From positions 5,022,001-5,086,000 of the forward strand of contig NC_135126.1 of the NCBI RefSeq assembly GCF_050908995.1: a stretch of DNA of 64,000 nt, in the 5' to 3' direction. The notes beneath the pieces were generated by a model, which searched no databases, was not told the origin of the DNA, and saw nothing but the letters and a program-made list of their open reading frames with translations. Position 1 is the stretch's first letter. Every line of letters begins with the position of its first letter. The position numbers were made by a program, and so were the translations under genes. Source of the stretch: Andrena cerasifolii (lineage: Eukaryota > Arthropoda > Insecta > Hymenoptera > Andrenidae). Of this stretch, positions 25,175 to 37,015 are shown piece after piece.

Positions 25175-26352
25175 TAAGATTTTTGGAAAACATTCCACTG
25201 AATTTGCTAGATTTCCTAAAGTTTATTTGCTCGGTGTTTCTTAAAATGGTCATGTGGATAATGTATCCTGCCAATGATGTTTCTGTCACCCAAATTTAAA
25301 TATGTTATCGAACTGTAATTAAAGTAACTAATTGAATTTTCATATTTCGCTCGGGTATGCATTATGTTTAAATCAACGTTGATATTTAGTTTCATTAACC
25401 AGAAAGCTGCGCCACGCTGCGAACTTTCAACCACTGATTCTCCAACAACACACAGGAGTTTGTAGATGACCAAACGTCTAAAGGCTGACCGTGCTCAATG
25501 TAGCTTAACTTCAGTGATCTAACGAGAGCTGCTGTCTTCTACGTGGTACAGCCATTGGCGAATATATGAGATTGCTCAATTGAGAAGAATATAAGGAAAC
25601 TACGAAGTAACGGACTATAAAACTTTCCTTATTTACACATACGAAAATATAAGGTCAAATTAATCTAAATATTTAAGATGAAACTTTTGTAATTTAATAG
25701 CTTTTACAATTTCTATTGAAATATGTAAATTATACTTTCCAATTGTAACATATGTATATTACTGTTTCAAGACGTTGCTACTACTTAGTATCAACGAAAT
25801 GAAACATTATTTAAAATTAAATGTTTATATTTCCCGAGGTTACACGTATTTCTATCGGATGTAGGAGAACAGTAAAATATATATTTTCATTGTCAATTTA
25901 CGTTACTTTTAATTTTAAAATTATATAATGTGGTAAACGTGGATGACTTAAGAGGGAAACGAAGCTCTTTGTGTACAAAGTATAATGTACATTTCAATAC
26001 ATCCTATTAATATTATCATAATATGTTTGAACTTATATGCTGTCGATATCCAACAAATGATCTTAAATGTGCATTGAAGTTTATGCTTTCTTATTTTACT
26101 GTTAGTTTATATTTCGAAAGTGAATAACAAACGAGGATGAGTATCTTTTTATATAATTCCAGTTTGTGCCACGCTTCGGAAAAGAATTATTAAACGGAAC
26201 GACGTTTGGCATATACCATCAATCTCTCTATGAAACATTAAAGTATACTTATTTATAGAATGTCTCTAATAAATCTGAATATTGATTATATGTGTTAATC
26301 AACATCTTAAATAAAATGATTTAGAATTTCGACCGTTAAGAATTTTTAAAAC
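25175..26352. other. Downstream flank of GCC1, no gene recognised
   Basis: It contains the GCC1 3' UTR. A plus-strand AATAAA overlaps the last codons (about 25156), with others near 26267 and 26307. A minus-strand open frame at 25473-25216 has even composition but matches no family I recognise, so it is left uncalled. The stretch ends exactly at the TTAA of the large element. Confidence 0.4.
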
Positions 26353-26880
26353 TTAAGGGGGTAGACACGGGTAATGCAGCGCGCTGTATAATGACACAGT
26401 CTGGCCCGAAACGTGGGTTCGGGATTTTTCGTTTTTCGTCCCTACATGAGCAGAATTGGGGCTGGGCGAGGTCTCATTCGAAAGAGGAAGCGTTCAATGC
26501 GGAGCGCTCTGCTCATGGTTCAACGAGATTGTGTTGATATATAATAATATCAGTGTGCAAAGTAAAGCAAAAGTCGACAAAATATACCCGCAGAATCCAA
26601 GCATTTTTAGGTCACTAAAAGTCTTGTGACTCAAACGGTGAGCAGAGCGCTCCGCAATGAATCTTCTTCTTTCGAATGAGACCTCTCCCAGACCAAAATC
26701 TGCTCATATAAAAACGAAAAACGAAAAATCGTGACTACATTCCCAAATCAGACTTCCGCCATATTGGCGATAATACATAGCAAGTCACGTGACAAATTTA
26801 GTTGAGGTAGTAGATACGAGATGGCGCCTACTCGGGAGGACTGCCAACGTGAATTCATAGCAAAACTGAAGCAATAGCTG
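26353..26880. repeat. Left terminal inverted repeat of the large element
   Basis: It mirrors 37689-38217, ending at CTGAAGCAATAGCTG (right copy CAGCTATCGCTTCAG). Within it, about 26421-26516 and 26639-26731 are themselves inverted copies (shared GGTCTCATTCGAAAGA and GCGGAGCGCTCTGCTCA), so the arm can fold on itself. Confidence 0.88.
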
Positions 26881-26902
26881 TCGATACCTCCACCGTCGAA
26901 AG

Positions 26903-27032
26903 AGATGACACAAAGTAATGTCTCCGGAGAGCAAATTAAAGAGCGAGAAGTGGCGCAGATGTTTCGAGACAGTGACTGTTTGACGAAGAGACGCAGAATT
27001 TTGGAGCGCCTCTTATTTGCAACATTAAGGCG
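26903..27032 (+). repeat. Long cap variant at the start of the satellite array
   Basis: It begins like the tail of a satellite monomer (GTCGAAAGAG, then GTCTCCGGAGAG), then carries about 105 bp not present in ordinary monomers (from CAAATTAAAGAGCGAGAAG to CTTATTTGCAACATTAAGG) before rejoining at GATGCCTTCGAAG. Related copies cap the other satellite blocks at about 35341-35470, 36341-36415 (inverted, partial) and 36897-37015 (inverted). Confidence 0.8.
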
Positions 27033-30000
27033 ATGCCTTCGAAGCTGAAATTCAGAATACCTCTCTTCGCTTCATGTTCTCCTGATACCTGGGCCAAAAT
27101 CTGGCAAAAATTTTCAGAATGCACAAAATTGGGCTTTGTAACAGGAGAACATGATGTCGAAAGAGGTGGCACTAAGTAACGTCTTCGGAGAGAGAATCGA
27201 GGATGCCTTCGAAGCTGAAATTCAGAATACCTCTCTTCGCTTCATGTTCTCCTGATACCTGGGCCAAAATCTGGCAAAAATTTTCAGAATGCACAAAATT
27301 GGGCTTTATAACAGGAGAACATGATGTCGAAAGAGGTGGCACTAAGTATAACGTCTTCGGAGAGAGAATCGAGGATGCCTTCGAAGCTGAAATTCAGAAT
27401 ACCTCTCTTCGCTTCATGTTCTCCTGATACCTGGGCCAATATCTGGCAAAAATTTTCAGAATGCACAAAATTGGGCTTTGTAACAGGAGAACATGATGTC
27501 GAAAGAGGTGGCACTAAGTATAACGTCTTCGGAGAGAGAATCGAGGATGCCTTCGAAGCTGAAATTCAGAATACCTCTCTTCGCTTCATGTTCTCCTGAT
27601 ACCTGGGCCAAAATCTGGCAAAAATTTTCAGAATGCACAAAATTGGGCTTTGTAACAGGAGAACATGATGTCGAAAGAGGTGGCACTAAGTAACGTCTTC
27701 GGAGAGAGAATTGAGGATGCCTTCGAAGCTGAAATTCAGAATACCTCTCTTCGCTTCATGTTCTCCTGATACCTGGGCCAAAATCTGGCAAAAATTTTCC
27801 GAATGCACAAAATTGGGCTTTGTAACAGGAGAACATGATGTCGAAAGAGGTGGCACTAAGTAACGTCTTCGGAGAGAGAATCGAGGATGCCTTCGAAGCT
27901 GAAATTCAGAATACCTCTCTTCGCTTCGTGTTCTCCTGATACCTGGGCCAAAATCTGGCAAAAATTTTCAGAATGCACAAAATTGGGCTTTGTAACAGGA
28001 GAACATGATGTCGAAAGAGGTGGCACTAAGTATAACGTCTTCGGAGAGAGAATCGAGGATGCCTTCGAAGCTGAAATTCAGAATACCTCTCTTCGCTTCG
28101 TGTTCTCCTGATACCTGGGCCAAAATCTGGCAAAAATTTTCAGAATGCACAAAATTGGGCTTTGTAACAGGAGAACATGATGTCGAAAGAGGTGGCACTA
28201 AGTATAACGTCTTCGGAGAGAGAATCGAGGATGCCTTCGAAGCTGAAATTCAGAATACCTCTCTTCGCTTCATGTTCTCCTGATACCTGGGCCAAAATCT
28301 GGCAAAAATTTTCAGAATACACAAAATTGGGCTTTGTAACAGGAGAACATGATGTCGAAAGAGGTGGCACTAAGTATAACGTCTTCGGAGAGAGAATCGA
28401 GGATGCCTTCGAAGCTGAAATTCAGAATACCTCTCTTCGCTTCGTGTTCTCCTGATACCTGGGCCAAAATCTGGCAAAAATTTTCAGAATGCACAAAATT
28501 GGGCTTTGTAACAGGAGAACATGATGTCGAAAGAGGTGGCACTAAGTAACGTCTTCGGAGAGAGAATCGAGGATGCCTTCGAAGCTGAAATTCAGAATAC
28601 CTCTCTTCGCTTCATGTTCTCCTGATACCTGGGCCAAAATCTGGCAAAAATTTTCCGAATGCACAAAATTGGGCTTTGTAACAGGAGAACATGATGTCGA
28701 AAGAGGTGGCACTAAGTATAACGTCTTCGGAGAGAGAATCGAGGATGCCTTCGAAGCTGAAATTCAGAATACCTCTCTTCGCTTCGTGTTCTCCTGATAC
28801 CTGGGCCAAAATCTGGCAAAAATTTTCAGAATGCACAAAATTGGGCTTTGTAACAGGAGAACATGATGTCGAAAGAGGTGGCACTAAGTATAACGTCTTC
28901 GGAGAGAGAATCGAGGATGCCTTCGAAGCTGAAATTCAGAATACCTCTCTTCGCTTCGTGTTCTCCTGATACCTGGGCCAAAATCTGGCAAAAATTTTCA
29001 GAATGCACAAAATTGGGCTTTGTAACAGGAGAACATGATGTCGAAAGAGGTGGCACTAAGTATAACGTCTTCGGAGAGAGAATCGAGGATGCCTTCGAAG
29101 CTGAAATTCAGAATACCTCTCTTCGCTTCATGTTCTCCTGATACCTGGGCCAAAATCTGGCAAAAATTTTCAGAATGCACAAAATTGGGCTTTGTAACAG
29201 GAGAACATGATGTCGAAAGAGGTGGCACTAAGTAACGTCTTCGGAGAGAGAATCGAGGATGCCTTCGAAGCTGAAATTCAGAATACCTCTCTTCGCTTCA
29301 TGTTCTCCTGATACCTGGGCCAAAATCTGGCAAAAATTTTCCGAATGCACAAAATTGGGCTTTGTAACAGGAGAACATGATGTCGAAAGAGGTGGCACTA
29401 AGTAACGTCTTCGGAGAGAGAATCGAGGATGCCTTCGAAGCTGAAATTCAGAATACCTCTCTTCGCTTCGTGTTCTCCTGATACCTGGGCCAAAATCTGG
29501 CAAAAATTTTCCGAATGCACAAAATTGGGCTTTGTAACAGGAGAACATGATGTCGAAAGAGGTGGCACTAAGTATAACGTCTTCGGAGAGAGAATCGAGG
29601 ATGCCTTCGAAGCTGAAATTCAGAATACCTCTCTTCGCTTCGTGTTCTCCTGATACCTGGGCCAAAATCTGGCAAAAATTTTCAGAATGCACAAAATTGG
29701 GCTTTGTAACAGGAGAACATGATGTCGAAAGAGGTGGCACTAAGTATAACGTCTTCGGAGAGAGAATCGAGGATGCCTTCGAAGCTGAAATTCAGAATAC
29801 CTCTCTTCGCTTCGTGTTCTCCTGATACCTGGGCCAAAATCTGGCAAAAATTTTCCGAATGCACAAAATTGGGCTTTGTAACAGGAGAACATGATGTCGA
29901 AAGAGGTGGCACTAAGTAACGTCTTCGGAGAGAGAATCGAGGATGCCTTCGAAGCTGAAATTCAGAATACCTCTCTTCGCTTCGTGTTCTCCTGATACCT

Positions 30001-33000
30001 GGGCCAAAATCTGGCAAAAATTTTCAGAATGCACAAAATTGGGCTTTGTAACAGGAGAACATGATGTCGAAAGAGGTGGCACTAAGTATAACGTCTTCGG
30101 AGAGAGAATCGAGGATGCCTTCGAAGCTGAAATTCAGAATACCTCTCTTCGCTTCGTGTTCTCCTGATACCTGGGCCAAAATCTGGCAAAAATTTTCAGA
30201 ATGCACAAAATTGGGCTTTGTAACAGGAGAACATGATGTCGAAAGAGGTGGCACTAAGTATAACGTCTTCGGAGAGAGAATCGAGGATGCCTTCGAAGCT
30301 GAAATTCAGAATACCTCTCTTCGCTTCATGTTCTCCTGATACCTGGGCCAAAATCTGGCAAAAATTTTCAGAATACACAAAATTGGGCTTTGTAACAGGA
30401 GAACATGATGTCGAAAGAGGTGGCACTAAGTATAACGTCTTCGGAGAGAGAATCGAGAATGCCTTCGAAGCTGAAATTCAGAATACCTCTCTTCGCTTCA
30501 TGTTCTCCTGATACCTGGGCCAAAATCTGGCAAAAATTTTCAGAATGCACAAAATTGGGCTTTGTAACAGGAGAACATGATGTCGAAAGAGGTGGCACTA
30601 AGTATAACGTCTCCGGAGAGAGAATCGAGGATGCCTTCGAAGCTGAAATTCAGAATACCTCTCTTCGCTTCATGTTCTCCTGATACCTGGGCCAAAATCT
30701 GGCAAAAATTTTCAGAATGCACAAAATTGGGCTTTGTAACAGGAGAACATGATGTCGAAAGAGGTGGCACTAAGTAACGTCTCCGGAGAGAGAATCGAGG
30801 ATGCCTTCGAAGCTGAAATTCAGAATACCTCTCTTCGCTTCATGTTCTCCTGATACCTGGGCCAAAATCTGGCAAAAATTTTCAGAATGCACAAAATTGG
30901 GCTTTGTAACAGGAGAACATGATGTCGAAAGAGGTGGCACTAAGTAACGTCTTCGGAGAGAGAATCGAGGATGCCTTCGAAGCTGAAATTCAGAATACCT
31001 CTCTTCGCTTCATGTTCTCCTGATACCTGGGCCAAAATCTGGCAAAAATTTTCAGAATGCACAAAATTGGGCTTTGTAACAGGAGAACATGATGTCGAAA
31101 GAGGTGGCACTAAGTAACGTCTTCGGAGAGAGAATCGAGGATGCCTTCGAAGCTGAAATTCAGAATACCTCTCTTCGCTTCATGTTCTCCTGATACCTGG
31201 GCCAAAATCTGGCAAAAATTTTCAGAATGCACAAAATTGGGCTTTGTAACAGGAGAACATGATGTCGAAAGAGGTGGCACTAAGTATAACGTCTTCGGAG
31301 AGAGAATCGAGGATGCCTTCGAAGCTGAAATTCAGAATACCTCTCTTCGCTTCATGTTCTCCTGATACCTGGGCCAAAATCTGGCAAAAATTTTCAGAAT
31401 GCACAAAATTGGGCTTTGTAACAGGAGAACATGATGTCGAAAGAGGTGGCACTAAGTATAACGTCTTCGGAGAGAGAATCGAGGATGCCTTCGAAGCTGA
31501 AATTCAGAATACCTCTCTTCGCTTCATGTTCTCCTGATACCTGGGCCAATATCTGGCAAAAATTTTCAGAATGCACAAAATTGGGCTTTGTAACAGGAGA
31601 ACATGATGTCGAAAGAGGTGGCACTAAGTATAACGTCTTCGGAGAGAGAATCGAGGATGCCTTCGAAGCTGAAATTCAGAATACCTCTCTTCGCTTCATG
31701 TTCTCCTGATACCTGGGCCAAAATCTGGCAAAAATTTTCAGAATGCACAAAATTGGGCTTTGTAACAGGAGAACATGATGTCGAAAGAGGTGGCACTAAG
31801 TATAACGTCTTCGGAGAGAGAATCGAGGATGCCTTCGAAGCTGAAATTCAGAATACCTCTCTTCGCTTCATGTTCTCCTGATACCTGGGCCAAAATCTGG
31901 CAAAAATTTTCAGAATGCACAAAATTGGGCTTTGTAACAGGAGAACATGATGTCGAAAGAGGTGGCACTAAGTATAACGTCTTCGGAGAGAGAATCGAGG
32001 ATGCCTTCGAAGCTGAAATTCAGAATACCTCTCTTCGCTTCATGTTCTCCTGATACCTGGGCCAATATCTGGCAAAAATTTTCAGAATGCACAAAATTGG
32101 GCTTTGTAACAGGAGAACATGATGTCGAAAGAGGTGGCACTAAGTATAACGTCTTCGGAGAGAGAATCGAGGATGCCTTCGAAGCTGAAATTCAGAATAC
32201 CTCTCTTCGCTTCATGTTCTCCTGATACCTGGGCCAAAATCTGGCAAAAATTTTCAGAATACACAAAATTGGGCTTTGTAACAGGAGAACATGATGTCGA
32301 AAGAGGTGGCACTAAGTATAACGTCTTCGGAGAGAGAATCGAGGATGCCTTCGAAGCTGAAATTCAGAATACCTCTCTTCGCTTCATGTTCTCCTGATAC
32401 CTGGGCCAAAATCTGGCAAAAATTTTCAGAATGCACAAAATTGGGCTTTGTAACAGGAGAACATGATGTCGAAAGAGGTGGCACTAAGTAAAGTCTCCGG
32501 AGAGAGAATCGAGGATGCCTTCGAAGCTGAAATTCAGAATACCTCTCTTCGCTTCATGTTCTCCTGATACCTGGGCCAAAATCTGGCAAAAATTTTCAGA
32601 ATGCACAAAATTGGGCTTTGTAACAGGAGAACATGATGTCGAAAGAGGTGGCACTAAGTATAACGTCTCCGGAGAGAGAATCGAGGATGCCTTCGAAGCT
32701 GAAATTCAGAATACCTCTCTTCGCTTCATGTTCTCCTGATACCTGGGCCAAAATCTGGCAAAAATTTTCAGAATGCACAAAATTGGGCTTTGTAACAGGA
32801 GAACATGATGTCGAAAGAGGTGGCACTAAGTAACGTCTCCGGAGAGAGAATCGAGGATGCCTTCGAAGCTGAAATTCAGAATACCTCTCTTCGCTTCATG
32901 TTCTCCTGATACCTGGGCCAAAATCTGGCAAAAATTTTCAGAATGCACAAAATTGGGCTTTGTAACAGGAGAACATGATGTCGAAAGAGGTGGCACTAAG

Positions 33001-33196
33001 TAAAGTCTCCGGAGAGAGAATCGAGGATGCCTTCGAAGCTGAAATTCAGAATACCTCTCTTCGCTTCATGTTCTCCTGATACCTGGGCCAAAATCTGGCA
33101 AAAATTTTCCGAATGCACAAAATTGGGCTTTGTGACAGGAGAACATGATGTCGAAAGAGGCGGCACTAAGTAACGTCTTCGGAGAGAGAATCGAGG
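27033..33196 (+). repeat. Satellite array, 36 tandem monomers of 170 or 172 bp
   Basis: Taking ATGCCTTCGAAG as the start, monomers begin at 27033, 27203, 27375, 27547, 27717, 27887 and so on to 33027: 22 of 172 bp and 14 of 170 bp. The length difference is a TA dinucleotide (AAGTATAACG against AAGTAACG). Monomers differ at few sites: TTCATG/TTCGTG, TTCAGAATG/TTCCGAATG/TTCAGAATA, CCAAAATC/CCAATATC, GTCTTCGG/GTCTCCGG. Each contains a perfect 12-bp inverted pair, CATGTTCTCCTG and CAGGAGAACATG, 57 bases apart. Open frames crossing monomers are by-products of low divergence; neither length keeps a reading frame. Short spacing without spacers rules out CRISPR. Confidence 0.97.
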
Positions 33197-34354
33197 ATGC
33201 CTTGAACGAAAGTCGATAGAGTTTGAGAGTAGTGAATGGTATATTTAAAGTAGTGCATTAATGCGAAGATTTTTAAAACCACTCTGCGTGGAAGGATCAT
33301 TTTAGGTGTTCTTTTTAGCATGTCTTTTATATGTGATTTGGAATAGGAAGGAGTAAGTAGTGCTCGTTAAATAAAAAAACTCTTTTACCACTTAGCTGCA
33401 ATTTATTCAAATAAGTGAAATGCAATACAATGAAATGTTACAAGTGTAACTGGGTAATTTGGCTGAAGCAGTGTCTTGTGCAAATTTCATATCAATGGAC
33501 ACAGTCGAAAGTGCAGCCGGTTTAACGTCTTTTATGTAAAAATTCCTTACCTGTAAAGCAGAAATATACACGATTAATAATCGCTCTAGTTACAGTATAT
33601 GAGATTAGTTACATCGCATCGGCACACTCTAAACTCTAAACATGTCACACATATACAAGCACGCACACACGCACAGCATTTCAACAGATTTCAGAGTAGG
33701 TAGTTGCTGAATTAGCCGCTGCTCGTGTCGCACCTAACGTTACCAACTGAGTCTAAAATAAGATTACAGTGCTACGAATGGTAGGAATTAATATTAAATC
33801 TTACCGAAAACATATGAAATCTAAAACGACTAATTTCAATCAACATGTTGCATAATAAAATTATTCCCTTTACTAATATATTTTCATACGTGACAAAATG
33901 TTGTAACGTTTCTCCCATTTTCAATAATAGACAAGTCAAGTTACTAAAAATATTTTTCTTCTTACAGGTTTTAACTTCGGAATATTTCGACGGAATGATG
34001 GAAACCTTGATAATAATCACAAGAAAATAGTGACTTTATATACCTTATACTTTATTGTAACACTGTAAAGGCCTTTTATGCAAATATATTGAAAGAAACT
34101 TGAAACAAACTGTATTATTATTCAGAAATACCTTTTACATATTCCTATCCAAATTTCAAATATCTATGGTATTTCCTTAAGAATACCATAGATTTCCTTT
34201 GTTAATAAGTCGATATTGAAGAAAATTTTGCAACTAGTGCCCATGGAATACTATTCAGAAATTACAAGTTTCGAGTCTTTCAAAAGCATCACATTAACCG
34301 AGAACTGTTTAAAGGCCCATGAAAGGCGTAGCTCTTGTTCGCTACTTTAAGGCG
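33197..34354. other. Non-repetitive core segment inside the large element
   Basis: It begins at the last truncated monomer and runs to the second block. No known protein domain was seen. On the minus strand, 33552-33409 reads like a terminal exon: a CTGCTTTACAG acceptor, then VRNFYIKDVKPAALSTVS and on to a stop directly followed by AATAAA. It could be a captured gene fragment, or chance. An ACACAC/GCACAC stretch lies near 33655. Confidence 0.35.
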
Positions 34355-35470
34355 ATGCCTTTGAAGCTGAAATTTAGTATACCTCTTTCCACTTCATGTT
34401 CTCCTCATATATTGGCCAAAATCTGGCGAAAATTTTCAGATATCTCTAAAATCAGGCTTCGTAACAGGAGAACATGATGTCGAAAGAGGTGGCACTAAGT
34501 AACGTCTTCGGAGAGAGAATCGAGGATGCCTTCGAAGCTGAAATTCAGAATACCTTTCTTCGCTTCATGTTCTCCTGATACCTGGGCCAAAATCTGGCAA
34601 AAATTTTCAGAATGCACAAAATTGGGCTTTGTAACAGGAGAACATGATGTCGAAAGAGGTGGCACTAAGTAACGTCTTCGGAGAGAGAATCGAGGATGCC
34701 TTCGAAGCTGAAATTCAGAATACCTCTCTTCGCTTCATGTTCTCCTGATACCTGGGCCAAAATCTGGCAAAAATTTTCAGAATGCACAAAATTGGGCTTT
34801 GTAACAGGAGAACATGATGTCGAAAGAGGTGGCACTAAGTATAACGTCTTCGGAGAGAGAATCGAGGATGCCTTCGAAGCTGAAATTCAGAATACCTCTC
34901 TTCGCTTCATGTTCTCCTGATACCTGGGCCAAAATCTGGCAAAAATTTTCAGAATGCACAAAATTGGGCTTTGTAACAGGAGAACATGATGTCGAAAGAG
35001 GTGGCACTAAGTATAACGTCTTCGGAGAGAGAATCGAGGATGCCTTCGAAGCTGAAATTCAGAATACCTCTCTTCGCTTCATGTTCTCCTGATACCTGGG
35101 CCAATATCTGGCAAAAATTTTCAGAATGCACAAAATTGGGCTTTGTAACAGGAGAACATGATGTCGAAAGAGGTGGCACTAAGTATAACGTCTTCGGAGA
35201 GAGAATCGAGGATGCCTTCGAAGCTGAAATTCAGAATACCTCTCTTCGCTTCGTGTTCTCCTGATACCTGGGCCAAAATCTGGCAAAAATTTTCAGAATG
35301 CACAAAATTGGGCTTTGTAACAGGAGAACATGCCATCGAAAGAGGTGGCACAAAGTAATGTCTCCGGAGAGCAAATTAAAGAGCGAGAAGTGGCGCAAAT
35401 GTTTCCAGACAGTGACTGTTTAACGAAGAGACGCAGAACTTTGGAGCGCCTCTTATTTGCAACTTTAAGG
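34355..35470 (+). repeat. Second direct satellite block, 6 monomers and end cap
   Basis: Monomer starts: 34355 (diverged, with TTGAAG and CTCATATATTGGCC), 34526, 34696, 34868, 35040 and 35212 (last one truncated), then a long cap copy to about 35470 ending TTGCAACTTTAAGGC. The sequence before 34355 (GTTCGCTACTTTAAGGC) resembles the cap end too, so the block is capped on both sides. The diverged first monomer probably keeps an older sequence state. Confidence 0.9.
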
Positions 35471-35619
35471 CAAATTATTAGGTTTTATCAGTTTCTTTAA
35501 TTCCTATGATGTTTTGCTGTACGTATAAACATTGAAGATCGCATAAAACACTTATTTCATGAAGCAATTCGACGTATAAGTTACTCTGACACGGAAAAAA
35601 CGACGAAAAAATCGGTTTT

Positions 35620-36115
35620 CAATTTTTTTAACTGCGGCGCACCGAATTGAAAAATCTGAAAAGAATTCAGGACAATAGTAACAATCATACGTACTTACAG
35701 TAAAAATATAATTATAGTGCCAAGCCTGCTTCGATACACAATCGGCATCTTTCAGCATATTTTGGCGTTTTTTATTTTTCACAGCTTGGTTTTTCAATTT
35801 AAAAATCTGAAGAAAATTCAGGACAATAGTAACAATCATACGTACTTACAGTAAAAATATAATTATAGTGTCAAGCCTGCTTCGATACACAATCGGCATT
35901 TTTCAGCATTTTTTGGCGTGTTTTATTTTTCACAGCTTGGTTTTTCAGTTTAAAAATCTGAAAAAAATTCAGGACAATAGTAACAATCATACGTACTTAC
36001 AGTAAAAATATAATTATAGTGCCACGCCTGCTTCGATACACAATCGGCATTTTTCAGCATTTTTTGGCGTTTTTTATTTTTCACAGCTTGGTTTTTCAAT
36101 TTAAAAATCTGAAAC
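35620..36115. repeat. Tandem 151-bp repeat, about three copies
   Basis: AGGACAATAGTAACAATCAT recurs at 35669, 35820 and 35971, exactly 151 bp apart, followed each time by a shared stretch through TACGTACTTACAG and CTTCGATACACAATCGGCAT. The unit is not a multiple of three, so the minus-strand frames across it (for example 35839-35552) are not a repeated protein. It lies between the two satellite blocks, near the point where orientation switches. Confidence 0.88.
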
Positions 36116-36214
36116 AATTCTCTAATATGTGCCCCGATAACAGAAATGCCTCTGATTTTTTTCAAAATTTTTCATCCCTTTGTATAGGAGAAATTCGGCA
36201 AAAACCTGATTTCC

Positions 36215-37015
36215 TATTTTTGCCATCTCTTTCGACGGCATGTTCTCCTGTTACAAAGCTCAATTTTGTGCATTCTGAAAATTTTCGCCAGATTTTGGCC
36301 AACATATCAGGAGAACATGAAGTGGAAAGAGGTATACTAAATTTCAGAACAGTCACTGTCTCGAAACATCTGCGCCACTTCTCGCTCTTTGATTTGCTCT
36401 CCGGAGACGTTACTTAGTGCCACCTCTTTCGACATCATGTTCTCCTGTTACAAAGCCCAATTTTGTGCATTCTGAAAATTTTTGCCAGATTTTGGCCCAG
36501 GTATCAGGAGAACATGAAGCGAAGAGAGGTATTCTGAATTTCAGCTTCGAAGGCATCCTCGATTCTCTCTCCGAAAACGTTACTTAGTGCCACCTCTTTC
36601 GACATCATGTTCTCCTGTTACAAAGCCCAATTTTGTGCATTCTGAAAATTTTTGCCAGATTTTGGCCCAGGTATCAGGAGAACATGAAGCGAAGAGAGGT
36701 ATTCTGAATTTCAGCTTCGAAGGCATCCTCGATTCTCTCTCCGAAGACGTTACTTAGTGCCACCTCTTTCGACATCATGTTCTCCTGTTACAAAGCCCAA
36801 TTTTGTGCATTCTGAAAATTTTCGCCAGATTTTGGCCCAGGTATCAGGAGAATATGAAGTGGAAAGAGGTATACTAAATTTCAGCTTCAGAGGCATCGCC
36901 TTAAAGTTGCAAATAAGAGGCGCTCCAAAGTTCTGCGTCTCTTCGTTAAACAGTCACTGTCTCAAAACATCTGCGCCACTTCTCGCTCTTTGATTTGCTC
37001 TCTGTAGACGTTACT
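36215..37015 (-). repeat. Inverted satellite block, about 4 monomers with caps
   Basis: Monomers in reverse orientation, marked by GGCATCCTCGATTCTCTC at 36553 and 36723 and by GGCATCGCC at 36893. Inverted cap copies lie at about 36341-36415 (partial) and 36897-37015. Outer copies have CCACTT-type and CGCCAGATTTTGG variants that resemble the diverged first monomer at 34355, so both edges keep the older form. It makes the interior of the large element partly palindromic. Confidence 0.88.

Noticed and set aside
25216..25473. 85-codon minus-strand frame after GCC1
   Set aside because: Composition is plausible, but no family, splice structure or conservation signal was recognised; kept only as a remark.
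29228..29740. 170-codon minus-strand open frame, and dozens of similar frames of 66-111 codons between 27000 and 35400
   Set aside because: They are readings of the satellite monomers on both strands. 170 and 172 bp units do not preserve frame, and the frames are copies of each other without start context or splice signals.
27033..33196. CRISPR-like regular repetition
   Set aside because: The whole 170/172-bp unit repeats with no unique spacers, and this is animal DNA.
35552..36165. Cys-containing frames DCVSKQAWHYNYIF repeated on the minus strand, possible zinc-binding protein
   Set aside because: The 151-bp unit shifts the frame at each repeat, so no protein runs through it.
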